Shown: piece after piece, positions 10,170-19,311 of the stretch
Position numbering within the stretch: the first letter of the stretch is position 1
How the letters are laid out: every line of letters begins with the position of its first letter
Source of the DNA: Zancudomyces culisetae
Taxonomy: Eukaryota > Kickxellomycota > Harpellomycetes > Harpellales > Legeriomycetaceae
Assembly (NCBI GenBank): GCA_001969505.1
Contig: LSSK01000616.1
Location: 1-35,544, forward strand
DNA length: 35,544 nucleotides
Reading direction: 5' to 3'
Made by a program: the position numbers and the translations under genes
Notes under the pieces: generated by a model
What the model saw: the letters and a program-made list of their open reading frames with translations, nothing else
What the model was told of the DNA's origin: nothing
The model's database searches: none

Positions 10170-11046
10170 AATAGCCAATGGCTTTCTCACTCTTTTTTTT
10201 TTCCCGTCAAATGTATATATTTTACATGTAAATTGGTATTACTATTAAAAGTCTTGTGCCTTTATTTAGCGATTAGGTTTGTGAAGAGGGAGATCTGCTA
10301 TCATTGGGACTAGTATTTTCTAGATTGTTATTACTATTTGCAGATATTTGCACAAATACGCTTTATTTTTAGATTGATACAGGACCAGGGCTAGGACCAG
10401 GACCAAAATCAGAATGAAAATTAGTAGCTTAAAGTTTAAAAGCGAGGGAATCTGAGCAGAGTTTCCCGTAACGAAGGAAGGGAGGGAGTGTGAAGTTTGC
10501 GATGAACGCGAGTGGGCTTACTTGTGAGTGTACCCCATACATCTATTTTTTTTAGCTGACCCTGTCCCCATCCCTGTCCCCATCCCTGTCCCCATCCCTG
10601 TCCCCATCCCTGTCCCCGTCCCTGTCATTCGTTTTGTTTTTTCAATTTACAAAATTAAAAAAAAATTTTTTTACCCTCTCAAAAGGATGTGGTGCACCAT
10701 GATTAATATTCCGCAAAAATTAACGATTTGTAAAAAAAATGAAAACAGATATTAAAGTTTTCCAACAGAAACCAAGCAGCAAAAAAAAAAGGTGATTCTA
10801 TCTTTAGGTGTGTCTCAAATCAAACTACAAAGTTGATTATTTTTTTCTTGACAAATATCCAAAATTTAATGATATTCCAGAAAGAGTTAGACAAGCGAAA
10901 TCAGTGCTTAATACACATTTGATTTTGAATACCATTCTTTCCAAATTCAAAAGAAAGTTCTACATATATTAGTGTTAATTCAATCATTTAATAGAAATTA
11001 CAGTTCCAAAAACAAATCAAAAGCCAAGATAAAAAAATAAGAGAAA
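10170..11046. other. Intergenic, ATG2 3' side and TIM50 promoter
   Basis: About 880 bases between two plus-strand genes. It holds a 12-bp tandem repeat (10560-10626), an A9T7 block (10657-10672) and an AGGACC-rich patch near 10380-10405. A possible tiny two-exon minus-strand reading (10325-10540) is described in the findings. Otherwise the DNA is AT-rich, as expected of a yeast promoter. Confidence 0.6.
10560..10626. repeat. 12-bp tandem repeat, about 5.5 copies
   Basis: The unit CCTGTCCCCATC is repeated head to tail, with the last copies degenerating to CCTGTCCCCGTC. It is C-rich on the plus strand and G-rich on the minus strand. Because 12 is a multiple of three, every frame through it stays open, which makes a spurious 75-codon plus-strand frame (Val-Pro-Ile-Pro repeats). 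Confidence 0.9.
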
Positions 11047-12702
11047 ATGCTGCGAAGGATACAAATCACGCCAAGAAAGATACAGGCTATCCAAAGGCTC
11101 ATCGTGACATCAAAGCACCACTACAGCGACAAAAAATCCGATTCAGATAACGGTGCAGCGGACGAATCTCTAAACAAAAACAAGTCAGGTGCGGCACCTG
11201 TTGGTGGAATTGGTGGTAATTTCGGCGGATTAGCAAGCAAAATCCTCGCTCAACAAACTGGGCAGCCAGAGCCAGAACAGAAACCAGAACCAGAGTCGCA
11301 GCAGAATAAACAAGAAGATGAGGCAAAATCAGAAGAGCCCAAGGCGACCACAGCAGAGGAAAGGCGTAGAGCACGAAGACTTAAAGCGAGCAATTCCGAA
11401 AAGTACACAAAGAAGGGCTCAGCATTGTCTTCGGGTCTTGATTTTTTGGGATTCAAGGGGAAGGGAATCATTGATCAGCATAGTAAAAAAATAATGTACT
11501 GGGGATTAATTATTGGACTGCTCCTTGGAGCATTTGGATATTATGGAAGCCCGTATACTGACCAAGAAATCGATGAGATGGGATTAAAGGATGACGAGGA
11601 AGATAAAGATAGCAACCAGGTGGTGGTAATGTCAAAGCGGATATACAATAGAATGAAAGAGTCAACCAAAGTGCTGACAGAACCACCAAGCACAAAGTTA
11701 CTTCCAGATCTTGTGGATATGACGAATGGACAATCAGGAGGGGCAGAGGCAGGCCAAGATCAGCAGCAAGGGCCACCACAGTATACTTTGGTGGTAAGTT
11801 TGGATGATTTGTTGGTTCATACTGCATGGGACAAAGAGTATGGATGGAGAATAGCTAAGCGTCCATTTTTGGAGCAGTTTTTGGCGTACATGGCATCAAT
11901 GTACGAGGTGGTAATCTTTTCAGACCAACCACAATTCAGTGGAGAGGCAGTGATAGCAAAGATAGACCCATACGGATACAGCCCATACCGACTGTATAAA
12001 GAACACATGAGACATATCAAGGGAGCCAATTATAAGGATTTGTCATTGCTGAACCGTGATATGAGCAAAGTGATATTTTTGGATATTATGGGTAATGAAA
12101 AGGATGATAGTCAGTTGTCGTTGCAACCAGATAACACATTGGCAATCCGACCATTTAACAACCCAGATCCAAAGGATAATGAGTTGGCCAGAATCATTCC
12201 GTTATTCGAATATATATACATGACCGAGCCATCAGATGTCCGTAAGGCACTTAAGCAATTTGTGATTTCCGCAGACAAGAACATGGACTCAGCACAGAAA
12301 TATACCGAATGGGAAGAGGCCTTTGTTAAGCAATTGGCCAGCAACTGGTATGAAAAGAATAACATCAATCCAAATGCTGTAAATGAGGTACAATCCCAGG
12401 AATTGCAACAGCCACAGCAACGACAACAGTCCTGGATAAGCTATTTGTTGTTTGGCGAGAGCAATGCTGGAGCCAAAGCGGATACCAAATCAGCTGCATC
12501 AAACACTCCACCAACACCCAACTTTATTGTTATGCGTAACCGAATGCGGAAAAACTTCCAACAACAATACAAAAAGATGATTGCGTTGATAAAGGCCGAA
12601 ATGGAGAAACAAGAACAAGAAAACTTGAAGACCATGAAGGAATCTACAATGCTGTCGATGGCACAGGACCTGATGAATGGGCCTGGACCACAGCAAAATT
12701 AA
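11047..12702 (+). CDS. TIM50: Mitochondrial import receptor subunit Tim50
   Basis: Tim50 is the inner-membrane receptor of the TIM23 translocase. It takes presequence proteins from the TOM complex and helps keep the channel closed. The ATG at 11047 starts a basic presequence (MLRRIQITPRKIQAIQRLI). A charged Pro/Glu/Gln-rich matrix segment follows, then one membrane helix near residues 149-167 (YWGLIIGLLLGAFGYYG). The intermembrane-space FCP1/NIF-like phosphatase-fold domain spans about residues 240-390: TLVVSLDDLLVHTAW, YGWRIAKRPFLEQFL, YEVVIFSD, KDLSLLNRDMSKVIFLD. The DxDx(T/V) catalytic motif of active FCP1 phosphatases is replaced by SLDDLL, as expected of the non-catalytic Tim50 family. 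The 551 residues exceed the 476 of S. cerevisiae because of Gln/Asn-rich inserts near the C-terminus. Single exon. It converges on SDH6. Confidence 0.97.
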   Translation: MLRRIQITPRKIQAIQRLIVTSKHHYSDKKSDSDNGAADESLNKNKSGAAPVGGIGGNFGGLASKILAQQTGQPEPEQKPEPESQQNKQEDEAKSEEPKATTAEERRRARRLKASNSEKYTKKGSALSSGLDFLGFKGKGIIDQHSKKIMYWGLIIGLLLGAFGYYGSPYTDQEIDEMGLKDDEEDKDSNQVVVMSKRIYNRMKESTKVLTEPPSTKLLPDLVDMTNGQSGGAEAGQDQQQGPPQYTLVVSLDDLLVHTAWDKEYGWRIAKRPFLEQFLAYMASMYEVVIFSDQPQFSGEAVIAKIDPYGYSPYRLYKEHMRHIKGANYKDLSLLNRDMSKVIFLDIMGNEKDDSQLSLQPDNTLAIRPFNNPDPKDNELARIIPLFEYIYMTEPSDVRKALKQFVISADKNMDSAQKYTEWEEAFVKQLASNWYEKNNINPNAVNEVQSQELQQPQQRQQSWISYLLFGESNAGAKADTKSAASNTPPTPNFIVMRNRMRKNFQQQYKKMIALIKAEMEKQEQENLKTMKESTMLSMAQDLMNGPGPQQN

Positions 12703-12967
12703 TCAAACTACTCTATCTCTCTTTTCATACACAAAAGATAAATAATTAAGCTTAATATCACTATTTCATCCATTTCTTTAATTTGTCTATACCTTCTAAA
12801 TACTAGTAAAAAAATAAAAAACAAAAGTTGTCTATACATCTACTATGAATAAAGAGATCCTTTTTTTGTTTTGTTTTGTCTTGTTTTTCTGTTGCTTCGC
12901 CTTGGTTAGCTTTACTCCAAAGGAGCGAGGAGGGGAAGGGGTGAGCAATGGAACCTCATTCCGAGTT

Positions 12968-13225
12968 TTATTTCATTGTGGTAATGTTGGTAATACTTCC
13001 GCTCTGGATGTACTTTTCGTATTTACGCTTTCCCATGCGTAGCAAATAGCCAATTGCGTCTATCTCACCACGCTTGATTCCAAGGTTCTTTCGAAATTCC
13101 ATTCTAACTCGGTCAGTCAATTTAGTTCGCAATTCGACAGATTCAACTCGTTGTGCTGATCGTATACAGTTTCTGTACAATGCTAGGACTTCTTTTTGCA
13201 ATCCCGAATAATGTCTCTGGGCCAT
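12968..13225 (-). CDS. SDH6: Succinate dehydrogenase assembly factor Sdh6 (SDHAF1), LYR family
   Basis: An 85-residue protein whose start MAQRHYSGLQKEVLALYRNC closely resembles yeast Sdh6 (SGLQKEVLHLYR). The LYR tripeptide (residues 16-18, ALYR) marks the LYR/complex1 family, whose members dock on the Fe-S transfer chaperone system. Sdh6/SDHAF1 helps insert or protect iron-sulfur clusters in the Sdh2 subunit of complex II in the mitochondrial matrix. Further family features are EFRKNLGIKRGEIDAIGYLL, then the basic MGKRKYEKY. The length matches the family (about 80-115 residues). The ATG at 13225 is the only sensible start. It faces TIM50 tail to tail with a gap of 265 bases that contains both 3' ends. 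Confidence 0.92.
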   Translation of the reverse strand: MAQRHYSGLQKEVLALYRNCIRSAQRVESVELRTKLTDRVRMEFRKNLGIKRGEIDAIGYLLRMGKRKYEKYIQSGSITNITTMK

Positions 13226-14484
13226 TTTTGCAAAAGTTAGATTTGGAAAACTGGTTGATAAGTAATGAATATATGAGTGTTCAAATATAAAGAGAGTAGT
13301 ACAAAATGGAAAATTTCACAACAGCTCGCAAACTGTTCAAATTGATAATTTAGATGTAAACAAAGTATATGCGCATAAAAGATAGATTATGTATTTATTA
13401 TTTATTCGTTGATTTTTATTTTTGATTTTTGATATTTGATTATTTTGGTGATTAAAATGTTAATAAACAGGTGTAAAAATCAGCAGCATTTGAAAACCGC
13501 AGAAAAAACCAAGAAAAAAAATAGAGATAGTGTAATGATAATATCTGCTGATTGTGTACCAAACAAACAATCTCGATTCAACTTGAATGGTATGAGTATG
13601 GTATGTAATCCACTCTGACATGCAACTCATATACGATGACAACAAAAAAAATTTATGCAAGTAAGAGTCAATACAACGGGAGCAATGCAATGTACAAAAC
13701 AATTTTTACGTGGAGAAACTCAAGTGCGACGTATATTGTACATAGTTTTTATTTTTTAAAAAGTTTATTCAGTAGTAGAGAATTCAAGTGTGAAAAAAGG
13801 AAACAAAAGAGGGAAAAATCACTACACTAAATATCAAAAATAACCAGGTTCGACATTCTATTATCATGAATCAGAAAATATTGTTTAGTATATATCCTTT
13901 TTTTACCCGTAAAAGTAAGAAAAAAAGTATTTATTTTCGTCAGAAAGAATTTGATTCTATTAGGCAATAATAATATGTTTCTTCCGCATATATACCACAC
14001 AATGGTATGATCGGAACAGGTCTGAATATGATGTTCATCATTTGTAGTGAAATTAATCTTCCATAACAACTAGCACTCCCTATCTTTTACTTGTTGACAA
14101 AGAGGCAGTGAAAGGAAACTTAAAAAAAAAAGATATAGCAATAATTGCATTACTTACACCTTTGCGAGCACTAGAGAACCGAGTCTTAACGGAGCAATTT
14201 TTCTTGCACATTCATACTTGATACTGACTTTATTTCTGATACTTAAAAAGGAAAAGTTTTAATCGCTACGACTTCGCCTTTTAAATAAATCGAAAAAATA
14301 TTTAATAAAAAATTTTCTAAACTAAAAAAATTTTTTTTTCATTCTCCCTTTTCCTCTTCATCCCCCCCCCCTCCCTTCCCCACTTTTCCTTTCCTCTCCT
14401 CCTCTCACACAGTTTTTATCCTTTTTTTACTTTTTATTTAATTATTTTTTTTACAAATAACAAACAGTTATGTCAGTATAATTA
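13226..14484. other. Intergenic, SDH6 promoter and epsin 3' side
   Basis: About 1.26 kb between two minus-strand genes. Open frames of 60-80 codons (13436-13618, 13460-13702, 13636-13830, 13827-14069) overlap each other on both strands and resemble no family, so I treat them as chance. An A7T9 block (14324-14339) and a C-rich run (14360-14382, G-rich on the transcribed strand of the epsin gene) lie near its right end. No tRNA is seen. Confidence 0.6.
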
Positions 14485-16226
14485 TTATTTAGTGGTTGGA
14501 AACATATCGTCCAATGATATAAGCGATTTATGTTTTACCCACAAATTGTTGGACTCAGATGCAAGTTGGTGTCCATCATCATCCAATAGTGACCTGCCTA
14601 CAGTAGCGCTCTTGGAAGTGTTTCTAGTTCCAACATCAACACCAACATTAACGCCAACACCAAGTCCAGTATCGATGTTGGTATTAGAATTGACATTGGC
14701 ATTGACATTACCATGAGTATTGGTTGTTGCTGCTGTTATTGGAATTGATTGAAAATCACCCCAATCATCCTCATCATTATTATTTTGTACACTCCCAGTC
14801 GTATCTTCAGTTTTAGATTTGCTATTTCCCAAACTTTCCCAAGGATCCTCATCTAACAAGGTGTTTTTAATTTTTTTTTGGGGGCTTTTATATACGCTTG
14901 GGTTGGTACTAGTGTTGCTATTACTATTAGCTGTATCATCAAAGAGCAGCAAGTCATCAACTGGGCTCGTACCCGTGGATTGCGGTTCTGTCTCTGGTTC
15001 ATATCGCTCTGGTTGTTTGCCATTATTATATGTATTCCTGTGTATACTACTGATCTTACTACTGGCCGTATGTGTTTCAAATCTATTAGTATCGCTGGTA
15101 TGTTCATAACTTGTCGTTCTGGCATTTGTTTTTGGAATTGAACCTTTGATATTATAGCCACCACTACTTCGACTGCCACCACCGCTGCCGCCATTACTAT
15201 TGCTAGTATTACTACCGATACCACTACCAAATCCACTCGAAAGCGACTCTGAACCAACACCCTTGTATTTATTACGGTTCTCAATTGCCTTCTTGCGTTC
15301 TTCTTGTAAAAGCGGGTTGTTGGCCAACAAATCAACAATTTGTTTAGACAACACCCTTACTATTTACCAGACATGAGAAGATAATATATAAAATGTTTTA
15401 AACTTGCTAATATGTTAAATAGAAAAAGAGTTTTTATTAAATAAAAAAAAGATAATAAAACGAACAGAGAAAGACGTACCATTAACACCTCTATCGGTTT
15501 CATTTTCTTCTAAAAATTGAAAAGAACCTAGCTGTCGTAGTGCACTCTGTTTTTGTTGTATTAGATCTACGCAAATATCCGATCCATTTTTGATAATATA
15601 CTCCAATAGCTGTAGAGCCTAAAACATTTGTTTATATATTTATATGTATGTATTCAATTACTCGATAATGATGCTTTTTGGATTGTAAAATCATACCAAG
15701 GTTGGTAAAAGTATATAACCATAGAATTAAGAATAAGTAAAGAAAAATAAACATACTTTGTAGATTTGTCGCCACTTGCTGGGTTCAAAATTAAACTTTG
15801 TAAATAAAAAGTCGACAACTTGTTGGGCCTGCTCGCTGTTACAGATATCAATTCAAAATGTTAAAGAGTGTGACCAGAGTATAAAAAGAAAAAAAGTATT
15901 TTCTTACCGTTGAAAAGTAAATCCCGAAATTTCCAGCATAAGGGTTCTACTAGCACCCCATTTTTCAGAATTGGTAGCCTGGTTGATTTTAATTTCAATA
16001 TCCGAGTAATTATACACGACATTTTTCCTATTTTTTGTTTCAAGATGTAATTCATTCTTGTTATAATAAAAAAAATAAAAAGTAAATAACTAGATATGTA
16101 GATAGGATAGGAATAGAACTAGAAGCATAACTAAAAGTAGGGCTAGAAGAGTAGAGGAGAAGATAGGGATTACATTTTATCAATGAGGTTTTTCATGTCC
16201 CAAACCGAAACCTGCGAAAAATTCAT
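14485..16226 (-). CDS. ENT3: Epsin-like ENTH protein (Ent3 type), five exons
   Basis: Exons are 16174-16226, 15908-16027, 15757-15835, 15480-15618 and 14485-15359, joined in phase to 421 residues. Introns are 146, 72, 138 and 120 bases, with donors GTAATC, GTAAGA, GTATGT and GTACGT. The spliced N-terminus is an ENTH domain (about residues 1-150) that binds phosphoinositides on trans-Golgi and endosome membranes: KNVVYNYSDIEIKINQATNS, EKWGASRTLMLEISGFTFQR, SKWRQIYKALQLLEYIIKNG, then NPLLQEERKKAIENRNKYKG. The rest is disordered Ser/Asn-rich sequence with sorting motifs: DDLLLFDD and LISLDD resemble clathrin boxes, and DDWGDF fits the gamma-ear motif that binds AP-1 and Gga adaptors. This points to clathrin traffic at the trans-Golgi network (Ent3/Ent5 role) rather than endocytic Ent1/2; I see no NPF or UIM motifs. 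The Ent3 name is inferred. Confidence 0.9.
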
Positions 16227-16696
16227 TTTACTATATTTCCTTTTGCTATCGAACTCTTCCCCCGTTCGTAATATATTGTTTTCTTATCCCCTTTATTAGA
16301 TGGCTAGGGTTGTTTAGCAAATTTAAATGTAAAAATTCAATGTCAATGAAGGCAAATTGCGAGTTGTTATTTTATTTTCAAGGATTTGGTTTATACAATT
16401 GCAAAGAAATACAAAATTAATATATCTGGACCAATGTGAGTGCCGCAAAAAACAAATTAAAGCACAATCTTTATCGTTTATTACAATTGTTTGTAGTAAA
16501 GGTAATATTAGAAAATTAAAACTATGAACAAGAGGCTCTAGAATAATCAAGAGTGTTAACCGCCCCCCCCCCACCCCCAGCCCCAGCCCTCGACTCTTGG
16601 TTGTATTTCTGGATATTTTTATAACAGTAATTATTTATATTTATGATGAAATACTTGTGCAAAAGAAAAAAAAAAGGAATTAGATAAAATGGAAAA
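16227..16696. other. Intergenic, epsin promoter and MIC60 3' side
   Basis: About 470 bases between two minus-strand genes. The notable element is a C-rich block at 16563-16589, which is a strong G-run series on the strand transcribed from MIC60 (see findings). The rest is AT-rich and shows no gene. Confidence 0.6.
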
Positions 16697-18763
16697 TTAT
16701 AAAGAAAGAGAAGTAAACAGACGTTCAGCCTGTAAAACATTCAAAAACTGTTCAATTTCCAATCGACTACGAGCAGAATCTAGCCAGTCAGAAGCCAAAA
16801 CCTTAGGCCATCCTTGCAACTGGTTAAGCTCACGGGCAGCAGCATCCAAATTGTTGGACAACAAGTAGTAACGGGTTCTGGCAAGAACAGCTTCAGTGTC
16901 AGTGCCTTCAACAAGGCCGTGTTTTGTGGCCATGAAGCGGGACAGAGTTGAGGAAACCAAATAATTGAAGAATGAAGATTGTTGAGGAGAGCTAGAGCTG
17001 TCAGTATCTGTTCCATTGTCTTTGTTTGGTACTGGCATCAGTGAAACTTTGGAAATTTGTTTGGCAAGGTAATCAAATCTATCCAGCAATTGTGGATGAG
17101 AAGGAACGTTTTCAGAAACCTTTACAGATTTAATGGCGCTTGTAGATGCAGGATAAAGATCAGGTTGCTCATTAAGAACATATGTGAGTTTGGTCAACTC
17201 ATTGGTGAACGAAGATGTACCACCAGTTACTGAAGACGACTTGGCATCGTAACGATCATTTGCACACACGGCCACAGCCAATGCGTTTGCAGCCATTTCT
17301 ACACGAGCAGCTTGGCGGTTAGAATCAGCAGCATGTAACAGTTTTTCTACGGACGATGAGAGGTCATTCAGATGTGCCTCGACTACTTGTAGCTGGGCCA
17401 ATCGACCGTCACGTTCCATATCGACCTTGTGTCTCACCACACCATCAAACTTGGCAGTCATTTGTTGCTTAACTTGTTCAACCAGTTGCAAAGCAGATGC
17501 TTCATCGAGTTGTTTTTGTCGTTCTACAGCGAGTAACAGGTCGTTTCCAGCTGATTCTAGTAGTTGTGCGCGTTGTATTTCAAATTCTCGTAGTAACAAT
17601 TCGATTGCTTGTAAGTGTGCTTCGTTCTGTTTGCTTAGTTCGGATTTAACTAGTGCATCTGTTTCTATTCTGATTTCGTAGAATCGTTTGTCAACCGCCT
17701 TGAACGCATCGCTTAGGTCGCGCAGTTCTGCGAGAGTGCTGCGTGATATGTCGTGGTGGTTCAGGATTTCGATCACCCGACTGAGCTGGACTGATAGCTC
17801 GGTGATTTTGGGCTCAACCGATTCAAATACTGGGAATTCGATCTCCACCTTGATTGATTCTACAGGATTAGATGCAACTCCTGTCTTGATTTGCTCTTTT
17901 TGTTGAGGTACTGGCTTTTGGGAGTGTATTTCCTTTGGTCTTTGTTCAAAATCCCAATTACCCGTCTTTATGGCATGTACCATAAACTTGAGATTTTCTA
18001 GGATAAAATCTGCTACATACTTGGCATCCTTTGTATATTCAACATCTTTTAGTACGTTTAACAAACTTCCATTATGTGTTTCCAAAGTTTCCATATATTC
18101 TTTGGTAAATGGCAAAGAATTGAAAATCGATTTAATTTGCTGGTAGTTTGGATCTTCTTGTGCAGCCGACTTTTTGTTTTTAATATCCTGGTTCACTATA
18201 TAGTATCCTCCTGCAACCAACAAAACTCCATATAGCATGGTAAGGCGTGTAAGCAATTTTGTTTTGCGCCATTTTTTCTTTGGTTTGGTAGCTGTCGTTT
18301 TAGGAGGATTGGAAGAGGAAGAAGCGGATGGGGTGGGTGAACCTGGAGTTTCGGTACCCTTTTTAACATCGGCCGTTGTGGCTGTGGTAAATCTTGCTCC
18401 CTGTTTACTGGAAAGTACCAAGTTTTGTGTAGATTTCGTTATAAGAGCATTGTTCCGATTGTTCAGGGTAGCTAGTGTTCTTTGAACAAGCAATCGCTGA
18501 TTATTTGGATTAATCTAGTTGATATACATACATAATTACATGTCAGGATTACCTCTATATTTTTTTTTAGCTTGCTGAAGTAAAAAAATACATTTAAAAG
18601 TGAAATGAGGATATATTGTAAATATCTAAATATTAAAAATAATAAGAAGGAAGGGGAGGGGGAAGGGGAGGGATAAGATTTGGTATTTATGAAATCTGAA
18701 AATAAAAATTATTTTTTAAAGTACCTTGGTTCCTAGTATCCGGGTAGCTGCAAGTTTATACAT
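16697..18763 (-). CDS. MIC60: MICOS subunit Mic60 (mitofilin), two exons
   Basis: Mic60 anchors cristae junctions in the mitochondrial inner membrane and bridges to the outer membrane. The large frame (16697-18496) has no ATG near its start. An upstream exon, 18725-18763, supplies MYKLAATRILGTK and joins in phase across a 228-base intron (18497-18724, donor GTACTT, acceptor AATAATCAG). The join makes a normal Arg-rich presequence (RILGTKRLLVQRTLATLNN). The 612-residue product has a Pro/Ser/Thr linker, one membrane helix near residues 97-115 (TMLYGVLLVAGGYYIV), a coiled-coil middle, and the C-terminal mitofilin domain (YLVSSTLSRFMATKHGLVEG, RTRYYLLSNNLDAAARELNQ, GWPKVLASDWLDSARSRLE). A presequence exon separated from the body is seen in other mitochondrial genes. 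The exact donor is my choice and could differ by alternative splicing. Confidence 0.93.
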
Positions 18764-19311
18764 TTTGCATTAAATTATTCTTGAAAAAAAATAAATATAA
18801 TATATATAATGTATATATGTATAAAGGAATACTTGGTAAAGTGTGAGGAAGTGGCGGCGAAGGTTGTGTTTTTGATAAATGTATCTGGTTTAGTTATTGA
18901 TACATTAATTACCCTGCTTTTTCACTAAATTTTTATTTTTGATAAAAAAAAATTGCAGTTTTGTTTATGCTTCAATTTTTTTTATCCGACTAGCAAAAAA
19001 AAAAAACCAGATTTGAAATGGTTAATAGCAAAAAACAAAACATAACGAAACAAAAAACAAAGTAGCAAAATAAATAAAGTGAGGAATAGAGGCCGGTAGC
19101 TGGTAGCTGGTAGAGTATATAGCTGAATGTATAAAAATATGAACATTCTGACATTGCAAATCGTCAAAAGAGTTTGAACAACAAGAAAAACAAAAGGCAA
19201 ATGTATATAGCAGAATAGAATCCTCTAGATTTATTTTTTCAAGAATGATTAGCAAGATAAACTAATGCTGAATAAATAAAAAGAAAAGAGCGGAAAAAAA
19301 AAGTAAAAAAT
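18764..19311. other. Intergenic, MIC60 promoter and SSB1 3' side
   Basis: About 550 bases of AT-rich DNA between two minus-strand genes. Apart from poly-A/T runs and a short GGTAGCT repeat near 19095-19111, nothing stands out. The open frames here (18982-19200, 19022-19255) look like chance. Confidence 0.6.

Noticed and set aside
10528-10755. 75-codon plus-strand frame with Val-Pro-Ile-Pro repeats
   Set aside because: It exists only because a 12-bp repeat keeps frames open; no family resemblance and no neighbouring support.
13840-13860. GGTTCGA resembling a tRNA B box
   Set aside because: No matching acceptor stem or A box at the right distance; other GGTTC and GAACC sites in the window fail the same test.
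13436-14069. Four short open frames on both strands between SDH6 and the epsin
   Set aside because: Mutually overlapping, compositionally biased, no recognisable motif.
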